From Microbaculum sp051390635 (GTDB lineage: Bacteria > Pseudomonadota > Alphaproteobacteria > Rhizobiales > Tepidamorphaceae): DNA of 64,000 bases. Below the pieces are notes generated by a model, which saw only the letters and a program-made list of their open reading frames with translations, made no database searches and was not told the DNA's origin. Where the stretch lies: the NCBI RefSeq assembly GCF_051390635.1, contig NZ_JBPODT010000001.1:806001-870000 (forward strand), given 5' to 3'. Made by a program: the position numbers and the translations under genes. Each line of letters starts with the position of its first letter. Position 1 is the first letter of the stretch. Positions 56,561-64,000 of the stretch are shown here, piece by piece.

Positions 56561-56574
56561 CGCTCATGTGTCAA

Positions 56575-56961
56575 TCAACCGATCGGGGGGCGGAAGAAGC
56601 TGTCGGTCAGCGAAGGGGTGGCCATTTCGACGTCGGCGCGCATTGCGCCGGATTCCGATCGCAGGAAGACGACGCCGAACCGGGGCAAGGGGCCGGCGCA
56701 GTCCGCGTGACAGTGCGAGAGGCCATGACTGATGGTGTCGCCGTCCCGGTCGCAACACGCCCCTGCCAGCAGAGCAAGAACGGATGTGCCGTCGCGGTCG
56801 GGAAGGTCCGTGGACGCGGCGGCCGCATCCTGCGTATCCGCAAGCTCAGCCGACGCGTGCGTCTGATGGTCTGATGCCACAGACAACTGCATTGCGGCCC
56901 CGTTGAGAACCGAGCCGAACAACAGCGCTCCAGCTATCAGTGCTATCAGAAAACGGCGCAT
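56575..56961 (-). CDS. Small exported Cys/His-containing protein of unknown function
   Basis: A 128-residue protein with a signal peptide (MRRFLIALIAGALLFGSVLNGAAM) and a C-terminal part containing CCDRDGDTISHGLSHCHADC. This cluster of four cysteines and three histidines suggests metal binding. No named family is recognised. The ATG at 56961 begins the signal sequence; the longer open frame upstream reads through direct repeats and is unlikely to be translated. Neighbours are metal-related, and three 12-base direct repeats lie just upstream. Confidence 0.65.
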   Translation of the reverse strand: MRRFLIALIAGALLFGSVLNGAAMQLSVASDHQTHASAELADTQDAAAASTDLPDRDGTSVLALLAGACCDRDGDTISHGLSHCHADCAGPLPRFGVVFLRSESGAMRADVEMATPSLTDSFFRPPIG

Positions 56962-56992
56962 GGAACTCCGGTACTGCTTTGGAACCCGTTTT

Positions 56993-57028
56993 GCAATACG
57001 TACCGCGATACGTGCGGCGATACGTGCC
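56993..57028. repeat. Three tandem 12-base repeats upstream of a small exported protein gene
   Basis: GCAATACGTACC (56993-57004), GCGATACGTGCG (57005-57016) and GCGATACGTGCC (57017-57028) share the core ATACGT. They sit 32-67 bases upstream of the ATG at 56961, in the promoter position of that minus-strand gene. The regular 12-base period, close to one helical turn, suggests cooperative binding of a regulator; this is inference. Confidence 0.65.
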
Positions 57029-57207
57029 GCACTTTGGGCGATGCCGTATCGCCCGTGCCTGGTCGCGGCGTCATGTGTTGCCGGCTCGAACCCGGTGAGA
57101 CGATCAGCAATCCAAATATCCGTGTGGGTCTGGCGGCGGCCGCCTGACGTTCCAATCGGACAGGTCCTTTCGGAACGCCAGGCGGTTTCGCCCCCCAACG
57201 AACGGGA

Positions 57208-57567
57208 TTAATCCTCGAGCACGCGCCGGCGCTCTTCGTATTCCTCCTTGTCTATCTCGCCGCGTGCGTAACGCTGCTTGAGGATGTCGAGCGGAGCCTT
57301 GCCCGATGGCTGAGCCTGCTGCGGGACATGGCCGGAACCGCCCCCGATCCAGCGCACCAGCAGGACGATGACGGCAACGATCGCCGCGATGAGGGCAAGC
57401 ATGAACAGCGGTCCGAAGATCCAGCCGAATCCGCCGCCAAATCCCATGTGCGATCCAGAGTGGCCGTAATACCCCATGCCGCCCTGCGCCCAGACGGGTC
57501 CCATGGCACCGAAAACCGCCGAAAACACGCCCATCAGGCATGCGGTAAGAATGGCTCTGCGGCTCAT
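57208..57567 (-). CDS. Small membrane protein with C-terminal SHOCT domain
   Basis: A 119-residue protein with an N-terminal signal/anchor (AILTACLMGVFSAVFGAMGPVWA), a Gly/His/Met-rich linker (GGMGYYGHSGSHMGFGGG), a second hydrophobic helix (LFMLALIAAIVAVIVLLV) and a SHOCT motif (APLDILKQRYARGEIDKEEYEERRRVLED). SHOCT domains are short helical pieces often found on membrane or secreted proteins. The gene starts one base after the Met-rich repeat gene ends, so the two form an operon. Confidence 0.85.
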   Translation of the reverse strand: MSRRAILTACLMGVFSAVFGAMGPVWAQGGMGYYGHSGSHMGFGGGFGWIFGPLFMLALIAAIVAVIVLLVRWIGGGSGHVPQQAQPSGKAPLDILKQRYARGEIDKEEYEERRRVLED

Positions 57568-57568
57568 C

Positions 57569-58291
57569 TCACTGCCCCGCAGGCTGCATCCAGCCGGTTC
57601 GCCGGTCGATCTCTAACGTCTGTACCAGCGAGCCTTCTTTGGTCACGATGGTGGCTTCGACCGTGTCGTCGTCCGTTTCCTCGACGGTGCCGACCTTGAG
57701 GTTCGGATTGCGCGACCAGTCCAGCCGTCGCTCCATCATCTGACGGACGTCTTCGGCGGACAATGCCTCGGGCAGCGGCCGCAGCACGCCTGGGCCCCAC
57801 CCCATCATGCCCTGGCCCATCATGCCCTGGCCCATCATTCCGGGGCCCATCATTCCGGGGCCCATCATTCCGGGGCCCATTCCGCCCCCACCCATCATTC
57901 CGCCCCCCATCATGCCGGGGCCCATTCCACCTTGGCCGTTGCCGCCGCCCATCATGCCGGGGCCCATGCCGCCCCCACCCATCATGCCGCCCCCCATCAT
58001 GCCGGGGCCCATTCCACCTTGGCCGTTGCCGCCGCCCATCATGCCGTGCCCCCTCATGTTGCGGTTCCAGCCGCGCCGCTTCCGATCGCTGTAGGGGCAA
58101 TCGTCACGGCTATGCCAGCGTTGCTGGCCTGCCTGGCCGCCCCTCATCATGCCGGGCCCCATTCCATGCCCTCCCCAGGATGATCCCTGCTGCGGGCCGT
58201 GCGCAAACCCGGCGGTCGGCGCGAACAGCACGGCGCCTCCGACGCCCGTCGTTAGGGCGAGCGCGGCTATCGCGGTCATCAGTCGTTTCAT
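57569..58291 (-). CDS. Exported Met/Gly-rich repeat protein
   Basis: A 240-residue protein with a signal peptide (to about FAHG, residue 30). A repeat region of about 85 residues is built from GPGMMGGGMMGGGGM and GGGNGQGGM units. The C-terminal domain is mixed in composition (LSAEDVRQMMERRLDWSRNPNLKVGTVEETDDDTVEATIV). The dense methionines and a His-containing N-terminal part suggest Cu(I)/Ag(I) binding in the periplasm. The ATG at 58291 has an AAGGAG site. It is followed directly by the SHOCT gene. The DNA repeats favour length variation between strains. Confidence 0.8.
   Translation of the reverse strand: MKRLMTAIAALALTTGVGGAVLFAPTAGFAHGPQQGSSWGGHGMGPGMMRGGQAGQQRWHSRDDCPYSDRKRRGWNRNMRGHGMMGGGNGQGGMGPGMMGGGMMGGGGMGPGMMGGGNGQGGMGPGMMGGGMMGGGGMGPGMMGPGMMGPGMMGQGMMGQGMMGWGPGVLRPLPEALSAEDVRQMMERRLDWSRNPNLKVGTVEETDDDTVEATIVTKEGSLVQTLEIDRRTGWMQPAGQ
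57832..58046. repeat. Tandem repeats in the Met/Gly-rich gene (87-base and 15-base periods)
   Basis: Between about 57882 and 58046 the sequence repeats with a period of 87 bases; for example, the block beginning at 57924 recurs at 58011. A 15-base unit CCCATCATTCCGGGG is repeated about three times at 57832-57876. All periods are multiples of three. There are no spacers of the CRISPR type. Confidence 0.85.
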
Positions 58292-58695
58292 GGCTGAACT
58301 CCTTGTTGCTGCGTATTGAAGATGCCGCCGCACCGTTTTCGCACGCCACCCGGCGCGAACCCTCTCGGCGCACATGCGCTTTCCATTTCGACTTCGTCCG
58401 CCCGCCCCGATCCACCGTTGGCGGAATCGCGCCAGACCGGTCGGTTCGGGACCGATCTTCCGAAGCGGATCGCGCGTGTCGCGCATTGGCGAATACGCGC
58501 GACCGACCCCCTGACCGGGATGGCGTTGAACGGGATGGCGTTGGCGGCACCTGCGTATGAGTCTTTCATCAATCCACTCCCAACCCGTCGGGTAGACGCG
58601 CTGGACCGCTGTCAGAAGGCGGAACCGGACGGCGAAGGCAGTTGTTCAGTAGGCGGCAAGCCGAACAAGACAGACGCCGTCGCGCAGACAGTCGG
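58292..58695. other. Gene-free stretch upstream of the Met/Gly-rich gene
   Basis: About 400 bases between the start of the Met/Gly-rich gene and the end of the next minus-strand small gene. Open frames here have atypical composition and no recognisable domain. The promoter of the Met/Gly-rich operon must be here, but no clear operator was found. Confidence 0.5.
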
Positions 58696-59094
58696 TCAGG
58701 ATATTCCGGGTGGACGCTCCGACGCGGCAACCGGAACCGGCATCCAGTTCCTGTCAGCCAGGAGCCCGTGCCGGTGACGGGACTGACGCCGCACGACAGG
58801 AAGATCCGGCGCAATCATGGCACCGGTCTGGCAAATGGACGAACAGCAGTTCCCGTCGTCGCCGACACGTCCCCCGGCGCGCATGCGATCGCAGCCGCCG
58901 GTCTCCTGGAACGCCGCTTTGCGGTTCGCGTCCGGCGTCATGGCTTCGGCATCGACGTCGGCGGCATCGGCAAGTCCGCATGGACCGGCCAGCGGCGAGG
59001 CCAATTTTGCGCCCCCCGCCATCGCCGAATTGGCGACGACGCCCGACGCAATCGCGACCGCCAGGATCAGCACATATGCCAGAGCACGTGACAT
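58696..59094 (-). CDS. Small exported protein of unknown function
   Basis: A 132-residue frame with a convincing signal peptide (MSRALAYVLILAVAIASGVVANSAMA). Cysteines lie at GPCGLA, GGCDRM and NCCSSICQTGAMI. The C-terminus is Pro/Arg-rich. No domain is recognised. The cluster context and Cys content resemble the other small exported proteins nearby. A real gene is likely from the signal sequence and location, but coding of the last 40 residues is uncertain. Confidence 0.55.
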   Translation of the reverse strand: MSRALAYVLILAVAIASGVVANSAMAGGAKLASPLAGPCGLADAADVDAEAMTPDANRKAAFQETGGCDRMRAGGRVGDDGNCCSSICQTGAMIAPDLPVVRRQSRHRHGLLADRNWMPVPVAASERPPGIS

Positions 59095-59193
59095 ATCGAA
59101 ACCTTTGCACCAATTGGCAACACCGGCAAGCCAATTGCAATTATACGGCACACATCTTCGCGAGGCCGCCGCTTCTTCGTCGGAACCCCGCGA

Positions 59194-60504
59194 TCAGCGC
59201 GCACGCAGAAACATCCTCTCGCCGGCGAAGACCAGCACCATCCCGGCGGCGGCCGCATAGATTACCAGCACGTCCGTCATCGCCTTGACGACGAGAAGCG
59301 CCACAAGGACCACGGCATCCAGGGCGATGGCGGCGGCGAGAACGAAACCGTTGGCGCCGATTTCCTTGCGCAGATGACGAAAGACGCCCCAGTGGATGGC
59401 GATGTCCATGACGATGTAGAAGATCGCGCCGAGCGTGGCGATGCGCCCGAGATCGAAGAATACCGTCAGCATCATCGCCGCGACGATCGTATAGACCAGC
59501 GTGTGCTTCTGGATGCTGCCCGGCATGCCGAAATGGCTGTGCGGCACGAGTTTCATCTCGGTGAGCATCGCCAGCATGCGCGAGACCGCGAAGACGCTGG
59601 CGATAACGCCCGAGACCGTCGCAACGATCGCGAACAGCACGGTGAACCAGAGACCGTAGTCGCCGAAGGCAGGGCGCGCGGCCTGCGCCAGCGCATAGTC
59701 CCGCGCGGCGACGATCTCGTCGATGGTCAGATTGGCGCCGACCGCCAGAGCCACGAGGACGTAGATCACCACGCAGATACCGATGGAGATCACGATGGCG
59801 CGGCCCACGTTCCGGTGCGGCTCCACGATCTCGCCGCCACTGTTGGTGATCGTCGTAAACCCCTTGTAGGCAAGGATCCCGAGAGCCACGGCACCGAGAA
59901 AACCGGCGGGCCCGGACTCCGCCGGCGTCACCCCGACGCTCTTGAAGGAGAGCCCGGACACCCAGAGTCCCGCCACCGCGAACGCCGCCACGCCACCGAT
60001 CTTCAGGAAGGCCATGAAGAACGAAAGCGTCTGGATGACGCGGTTGCTCGAGATATTGACCAGGAAAGCGAAGGCCAGCAGGCCGACACCGAGTGCCGGC
60101 ACCAGCCAGTCGATGCCGCCCGCATCGAACAGCTGCAGCGTGTAGGTGCCGAAGGTCCGGGCCACCAGGCTCTCGTTGATGACCATGGAGAAATACATGA
60201 GCAGCGCGCAGGCGCCGGTGATCATCGACTTGCCGTAGGCCTTTTCCAAAAACATCGCGATCCCGCCGGCGGAGGGATAGGCGTTCGCCAGTTTGACGTA
60301 GGAGTAGGCGCTGAAACCGGTGACGATCGCCGCCGCGACGAACGCGAGCGGGAACAATTCGCCCGCCAGCTCGGCGATCTGACCGGTCAGCGCGAAGATC
60401 CCGGCGCCGATCATGACGCCGGTTCCCATCGCCACGGCGCCGGTCAGGGTCAGGCTACCGCTTTCGTAGCGCGGCTTTCTGCGATCATCTGGTGTCGAAG
60501 GCAT
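59194..60504 (-). CDS. APC-family amino acid/polyamine permease
   Basis: A 436-residue integral membrane protein with about twelve membrane segments. GTGVMIGAGIFALTGQIAELAG near the N-terminus is the substrate-binding helix 1 of APC transporters, and NSGGEIVEPHRNVGRAIVISI is the typical loop between helices 6 and 7. The closest pattern is the small amino acid permeases of the APA group. The substrate is unknown. It lies alone on the minus strand between a small exported protein and the LTXXQ-type protein; why it sits in a metal island is unclear. Confidence 0.88.
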   Translation of the reverse strand: MPSTPDDRRKPRYESGSLTLTGAVAMGTGVMIGAGIFALTGQIAELAGELFPLAFVAAAIVTGFSAYSYVKLANAYPSAGGIAMFLEKAYGKSMITGACALLMYFSMVINESLVARTFGTYTLQLFDAGGIDWLVPALGVGLLAFAFLVNISSNRVIQTLSFFMAFLKIGGVAAFAVAGLWVSGLSFKSVGVTPAESGPAGFLGAVALGILAYKGFTTITNSGGEIVEPHRNVGRAIVISIGICVVIYVLVALAVGANLTIDEIVAARDYALAQAARPAFGDYGLWFTVLFAIVATVSGVIASVFAVSRMLAMLTEMKLVPHSHFGMPGSIQKHTLVYTIVAAMMLTVFFDLGRIATLGAIFYIVMDIAIHWGVFRHLRKEIGANGFVLAAAIALDAVVLVALLVVKAMTDVLVIYAAAAGMVLVFAGERMFLRAR

Positions 60505-60637
60505 GGGTCTAGGTGGCGAACTCTCTGGCCATCGGATCCAATCCCTTTCTCGGTCTTGTCCGGCAGCGGAGTCGCCACCTGCCTATCCGAGCGGCCGTTC
60601 CGATTGATCGGCCGCTCGGGAGGAAACGCCGGCGCGG

Positions 60638-61312
60638 TCACATGGCTCCGCAATCCCTGCCGATGAGCTGGTCCGCGATCGCTTTTTGATCGTCGGTCAG
60701 GACCGAATAGAGTTTCTCGGTCGCCGGCTGGACGGCCTTCATCGACTCGAGCATGGCCTCCACGCCGCTGATGCGGGTGGCCATACGTTCGGGCGCTGTT
60801 CCTTTCTGCATCGCCTCCGGCATCTTTTCGCGCATGTCACGCATCGCTTCGACGCGGCCCCTGACGGCCTCGGCGTAACCGTTCCAGGCGTCGGCCTGCG
60901 CGTCGGTGATGCCGAGTCCAGATTTGAGATAGGCGAGACGACCATCGACCATGGCAGCCATCCCGCGCTGGCCTCCCATCATACCGGGGCCTCCCATCAT
61001 ACCGGGACCGCCCATGCCCATCTGTCCCGAGGCCATCGCGCCCTGGCCCGTCGCGCCCTGGCCCATCTGTCCCGAGCCCATCTGTCCCGAGCCCATCTGT
61101 CCCGAGCCCATCTGTCCCGAGCCCATCATACCCTGGCCCATCATGCCCTGGCCCATCATCCCCGATGACATCATATTCTGGCCCATCATGCATCCGCCGC
61201 CCATCATGCCCATCATCGGTCCGCCCTGGCCGGGCATTTGGGCGAAGGACGGGGCGAACGCAGTCACGTTCAGCGCGAGCGCGAGCGCGGCAGTCGCGAA
61301 AACTTTGGTCAT
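60638..61312 (-). CDS. Exported Spy/CpxP-like (LTXXQ) protein with Met-rich repeats
   Basis: A 224-residue protein with a signal peptide (MTKVFATAALALALNVTAFAPSFA) and a Met-rich region (about residues 32-115) with MMGQG units and four GSGQM repeats. The helical C-terminal domain ends in LYSVLTDDQKAIADQL, containing the LTxxQ motif of the Spy/CpxP family of periplasmic chaperones and metal sensors. An AAGGAAG site precedes the ATG. Likely roles are metal buffering or stress chaperoning in the periplasm; this is inferred from composition. Confidence 0.82.
   Translation of the reverse strand: MTKVFATAALALALNVTAFAPSFAQMPGQGGPMMGMMGGGCMMGQNMMSSGMMGQGMMGQGMMGSGQMGSGQMGSGQMGSGQMGQGATGQGAMASGQMGMGGPGMMGGPGMMGGQRGMAAMVDGRLAYLKSGLGITDAQADAWNGYAEAVRGRVEAMRDMREKMPEAMQKGTAPERMATRISGVEAMLESMKAVQPATEKLYSVLTDDQKAIADQLIGRDCGAM
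61064..61123. repeat. Four exact 15-base tandem repeats in the LTXXQ-protein gene
   Basis: CATCTGTCCCGAGCC occurs four times head-to-tail at 61064-61123, encoding GSGQM units on the minus strand. The copies are identical, suggesting recent expansion by slippage that keeps the frame. Confidence 0.9.
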
Positions 61313-61503
61313 AGTGGACTTCCTTTTCTTGTTGGCGGTACCGGACAACGAGGATGGCCGCCTGTTGCCCCCCAGCGGTAGAGGCGTCGCACGTGTTTAG
61401 GGCCGGAGAACCGCAAATTCCTTGATTGAGGTTAGAAGTGCCGCGTGGGATGCATCCTCCCCGGCACCGCGACCTGTCGCAGCCGGCGCGCCGGCCTTCG
61501 CCA

Positions 61504-61824
61504 TCAGCCCCACCGATTGGCGAAGACGTTGAACAGCGGACCGAAGACGAACGCCACGAACCAGCCATATGCGAACGTCTCGACAAGGCCGAGGAAGAAG
61601 CTCGGCCATGTTAGCCAGGTAAAGCCCGGCAGGAGTCTGAGCCATGTCTGATACATGGCCATGCCAGGGAACAGCAGATCGAAACCGACGCAAAGCACGT
61701 AGGTAATCGCCAGGAACAGCCCGAGGCTCATACCAAGCGCCATGACCGGGATGCGCGGGGTGGATGCCAGGCGGAGCGGCGTTCCCGCATCGCCACGGAC
61801 GGGCGATGGCGACGTTTCACCCAT
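61504..61824 (-). CDS. DUF5676 family membrane protein
   Basis: A 106-residue protein with two or more hydrophobic helices: LGMSLGLFLAITYVLCVGFDLLFPGMAMYQTW and FTWLTWPSFFLGLVETFAYGWFVAFVFGPLFNVF. This is the DUF5676 pattern; the family occurs in heavy-metal and copper clusters and has no known activity. The ATG at 61824 lies within the end of the YHS-domain gene (8-base overlap), so the two are co-translated. Confidence 0.85.
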   Translation of the reverse strand: MGETSPSPVRGDAGTPLRLASTPRIPVMALGMSLGLFLAITYVLCVGFDLLFPGMAMYQTWLRLLPGFTWLTWPSFFLGLVETFAYGWFVAFVFGPLFNVFANRWG

Positions 61825-62158
61825 CGGACTGCTCCACGAGGTTCGGCTCTTGCGCGGCGTCGGCGTCGAGATAGCTGTCGGGCGCGGCCTCGAAGCGCTC
61901 ACGGCATTCGCGCGAGCAGAAATAGTAGACCGTGCCATCATGGATCGACGACTTCGCCGCCGCGGTACGGATCACCCGACCGCAGACGGGATCGACATCC
62001 GATTCCGGCGGTATCCAGCGCAGTGCGTCTTTGGCATCCGGAGGTTTCCCCGTGCGCGCGCCACGGCCGCCGTGTCCCATGACATGGACACCGCAGCCGA
62101 GCCGCATCATGACGAATATCAGCGCGGCCCAGAACAGGAAGTAGACCAACGCGTCCAT
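61817..62158 (-). CDS. Membrane-anchored YHS-domain protein
   Basis: A 113-residue protein with an N-terminal membrane helix (MDALVYFLFWAALIFVMMRLGCGVHVMGHGG) followed by a YHS/TRASH-like metal-binding domain: VDPVCGRVI and YYFCSRECRERFEAAPDSYL. YHS domains bind metals through cysteines and occur in copper ATPases and accompanying small proteins. The ATG at 62158 gives the membrane helix directly. It overlaps the DUF5676 gene. Confidence 0.86.
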   Translation of the reverse strand: MDALVYFLFWAALIFVMMRLGCGVHVMGHGGRGARTGKPPDAKDALRWIPPESDVDPVCGRVIRTAAAKSSIHDGTVYYFCSRECRERFEAAPDSYLDADAAQEPNLVEQSDG

Positions 62159-62370
62159 TTCGGCGCCTCCGTTTTGGTGCGTGGCGACCGGCCGGACGAC
62201 GCGGCCATGCCACGATGCCATGCGTACCTGTGCGATTGCCTACAAAGGCACAGGCGGCGACCTCCCGGATATGACGGAAGTTAAACACTCCGCGGGAAGC
62301 GACACCGGTCTGGCGTCCCGGTCGGAGAATTGCCGCACGGCTCCGGCGGACGGCCGATCGTCCTGCGTCG

Positions 62371-63201
62371 TCATGCGGCGGCCCGCGTCGCCCTTACGAG
62401 CTGCGGATGCGGGCCGGCGCGCGTGCCGTCGCCGTCCTCTTGAGTCCTGACCCACGGCGCCAGCAGATGCGGGTCTATCTTGGCCACCTGCACCAGTTTG
62501 TCGGGATCCAGTATCCGGAGCCTGCGGTATTGGAACTCGACGATGCCATCCCGCTTCAGCTCCCGCAGAACCCGGTTGACGTGGACACCGGTCAGGCCGG
62601 TCGCGTCGCCGATCAGCTCCTGGGTCAGCGGCATGCGCAATTCCTCGATGAGATGGCCCGGCCATTGCGACCTGTAGCGGATGAAGAGTTCCAGGAGGAG
62701 CTGCGACACGCGTTCGCGCGCCGAATGCCGGCCGATGCTCGTCAAATGGCCGAACGACAGGCTCCGGTCGCGGGACATCAGCGACGCAAGCCGCATCGCG
62801 ATTTCGGGGCACTCCCGAACGAGCCGGACGAGGTTGTCCCGCGGAATGAAGCAGAAGGTCGCGTCCATCAGCGCCTGAACACCATAGGTGGTCGTCGCCC
62901 TGCTGTCCGGCTGGAACCCGATGACGGCTCCGGGAAGCCCGAAATGGAGGATCTGCCGGCGTCCGTCGTCAAGCAATGTGTAGAGGGCCACCCACCCTTC
63001 GACCAGATTGTAGATACCGTCGAAAGTCTCACCGGCGCCGAAGACGTCTTCACCGGCCTTCAGGCGCTTGTCTGCCGCCCGGAACCGCGCCGGCAACGGC
63101 AATACGTTCGCGCGATACAGCGCGCAAAGCCCATCGACGCGCGCCGCGCAGGCATCACAGTCGACGGGAATGGATATAGATCTCTTGATGGAGCTCGTCA
63201 T
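62371..63201 (-). CDS. Crp/Fnr-family transcriptional regulator with FNR-like cysteines
   Basis: A 276-residue regulator with a cyclic-nucleotide-binding-like beta-barrel (about 45-150) and a C-terminal winged HTH (LTQELIGDATGLTGVHVNRVLRELKRDGIV). Cys15, Cys18 and Cys26 (C-x2-C-x7-C) plus Cys117 resemble the four ligands of the oxygen-sensing [4Fe-4S] cluster of FNR/FnrN proteins. The recognition helix TGVHVNR differs from the classic FNR ETVSR, so the target site is probably not a standard FNR box. A GGGGA site precedes the ATG. It may control the metal-island genes downstream on the same strand; that is inference. Confidence 0.88.
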   Translation of the reverse strand: MTSSIKRSISIPVDCDACAARVDGLCALYRANVLPLPARFRAADKRLKAGEDVFGAGETFDGIYNLVEGWVALYTLLDDGRRQILHFGLPGAVIGFQPDSRATTTYGVQALMDATFCFIPRDNLVRLVRECPEIAMRLASLMSRDRSLSFGHLTSIGRHSARERVSQLLLELFIRYRSQWPGHLIEELRMPLTQELIGDATGLTGVHVNRVLRELKRDGIVEFQYRRLRILDPDKLVQVAKIDPHLLAPWVRTQEDGDGTRAGPHPQLVRATRAAA

Positions 63202-63366
63202 AGACGTGTTCCCCGTATTCGAGGTTGTGCATGGGACCAGATGGTTCTGCAGCTGACGAGACCGCGTCCATGGCGGAGCGCGAGCGAGAGGTCACTCGGA
63301 AATGGCCGCTCACGCGGCGACGCCATGACGTACTCTGACTTGAAAGACCTGCGGCCGATCAGCGCT

Positions 63367-63705
63367 TCAGGCCAGTGGGCGAGGCACCGGAGGGTCTTGA
63401 TCCAGCACGATGGAACGCGGGTCGCGCTCTTTCGTTTGCGGCGCAAGCGCCGAAGATCTGTCGAATGGAAACTTTGTCTGCGCGGGAGCCGCGGCGAACG
63501 TTTGGGAGCATGTCAATTGCGGACAATGCGTCGACGGCGCGGCACGATCCGGCAGCCACGGTCCACCGGCCACCGGCGCCATGCTCGTCGCGGCCATGAT
63601 TATCGATACGACAGCCGGTCCCGCCCGCTCACGCGGCGCTTCGGGAGCCGAGGCCCCGTAAGCCACGACGGCGGCAACCAACAGTCCGACAAGAAACCGC
63701 AGCAT
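63367..63705 (-). CDS. Small exported protein of unknown function
   Basis: A 112-residue frame with a signal peptide (MLRFLVGLLVAAVVAYGASA) and a Pro/Ala-rich body with two cysteines close together (THCPQLTCSQTF). No family is recognised. A GTG two codons upstream (63711) is an alternative start with a nearer AAGG site. It resembles the small exported protein at 58696 in its signal, size and Pro-rich tail, but homology is not established. Confidence 0.5.
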   Translation of the reverse strand: MLRFLVGLLVAAVVAYGASAPEAPRERAGPAVVSIIMAATSMAPVAGGPWLPDRAAPSTHCPQLTCSQTFAAAPAQTKFPFDRSSALAPQTKERDPRSIVLDQDPPVPRPLA

Positions 63706-64000
63706 CGACACGTTCGCCTTGGATCGAACAACTCATCCCGTGCGGGATACCTCGGAAATTAGGAGCAATCGCGGCAAAGTCAATCGAGGTGGATCAACGG
63801 GTTATGTCAAGGACGAAGCAGGTGCGGCTGTGCCATACGGCTCATCGCGGCGGTCGGCCGAACCCGGTGATCCGCGTTCGGCCGAGAAGTCTTCGATCGG
63901 ATCCCAGATCTGAACCATCAAACCGTGGACCAATTGATCGGCCCCCGACGTGTTCGCCTGCCACGGGGTGACGCGGTCGCGCGTGCGAGGGGAACACCGC
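63706..64000. other. Right-edge stretch without a recognised gene
   Basis: About 295 bases at the right end contain only short open frames without recognisable domains. The promoter of the small exported protein gene is expected here. A gene may begin beyond the edge. Confidence 0.4.

Noticed and set aside
57832..58046. Regular repeats that could suggest a CRISPR array
   Set aside because: The repeats are contiguous, vary in period, have no unique spacers and lie inside a translated Met/Gly-rich gene.
58316..58777. Plus-strand open frame of 153 codons in the gap upstream of the Met/Gly-rich gene
   Set aside because: No ribosome site, no domain and no signal sequence, and it runs into the antisense of the small exported protein gene.
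61064..61123. Four exact repeats as a possible iteron or replication origin
   Set aside because: They are within a coding region, keep the reading frame and encode GSGQM units; no replication gene is nearby.

Overview
The window is about 64 kb of GC-rich DNA (roughly two thirds G+C) with the gene content of an alphaproteobacterium of the order Hyphomicrobiales. The evidence is an aerobic-type cobalamin pathway in rhizobial gene style, a pim-type dicarboxylate beta-oxidation operon like that of Rhodopseudomonas, and DUF411, DUF5676, DUF1636 and MltB-type genes typical of that group. No rRNA, tRNA, phage, insertion sequence or CRISPR array was seen.

Region 1 (1-21.3 kb) is a near-complete cobalamin (B12) biosynthesis cluster. 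A cobalamin riboswitch at 4538-4727 leads into DUF1636-cobW-cobN-cobG-cobH-cobI-cobJ, whose genes mostly overlap by 4 bases. A second run is cobL-cobE-cobM and a third is cobA-cobB-cobT-cobS. On the minus strand are cobU-cobO-cobQ, cobK, cbiD and a partial cobC; cobD is on the plus strand at the left. Late aerobic enzymes (CobN, CobG, CobK, CobL) sit with CbiD, which apparently replaces CobF. Two anomalies stand out. The CobG reading frame lacks the whole C-terminal cysteine region, and cobN carries an in-frame palindromic repeat of the kind usually found between genes.

Region 2 (21.3-34.6 kb) is mixed. It holds a three-gene ABC importer resembling 2-aminoethylphosphonate systems, a secreted V8/trypsin-like protease with a membrane-anchored partner, a very AT-rich gene-free stretch, an MltB-type lytic transglycosylase, pncB, a periplasmic alkylsulfatase facing an AraC regulator, a short-chain dehydrogenase and a RidA-family protein.

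Region 3 (34.6-49.5 kb) looks like a catabolic unit. A minus-strand operon in the order pimF-pimA-pimB-pimC-pimD encodes activation and beta-oxidation of dicarboxylic or fatty acids. It diverges from an iclR-livGFHM-binding-protein operon, and a perfect palindrome lies between them as a likely IclR operator. After a strong terminator comes a hydroxyacid-oxoacid transhydrogenase with a His-rich N-terminal repeat.

Region 4 (49.5-64 kb) is a periplasmic metal-stress island. It contains a Zn/Cd/Pb P1B-ATPase with a MerR-type 19-base-spacer promoter, a MerR regulator and a Sel1-repeat protein. It also contains two DUF411 proteins, two L,D-transpeptidases, a cytochrome c, two Met/Gly-repeat secreted proteins, a SHOCT protein, an APC permease, DUF5676 and YHS-domain proteins, small Cys-containing secreted proteins, and a Crp/Fnr regulator with an FNR-like cysteine pattern. 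The most system-like part is the DUF411 - L,D-transpeptidase - cytochrome c operon beside a second L,D-transpeptidase. It suggests a link between copper-type metal stress and peptidoglycan cross-linking.
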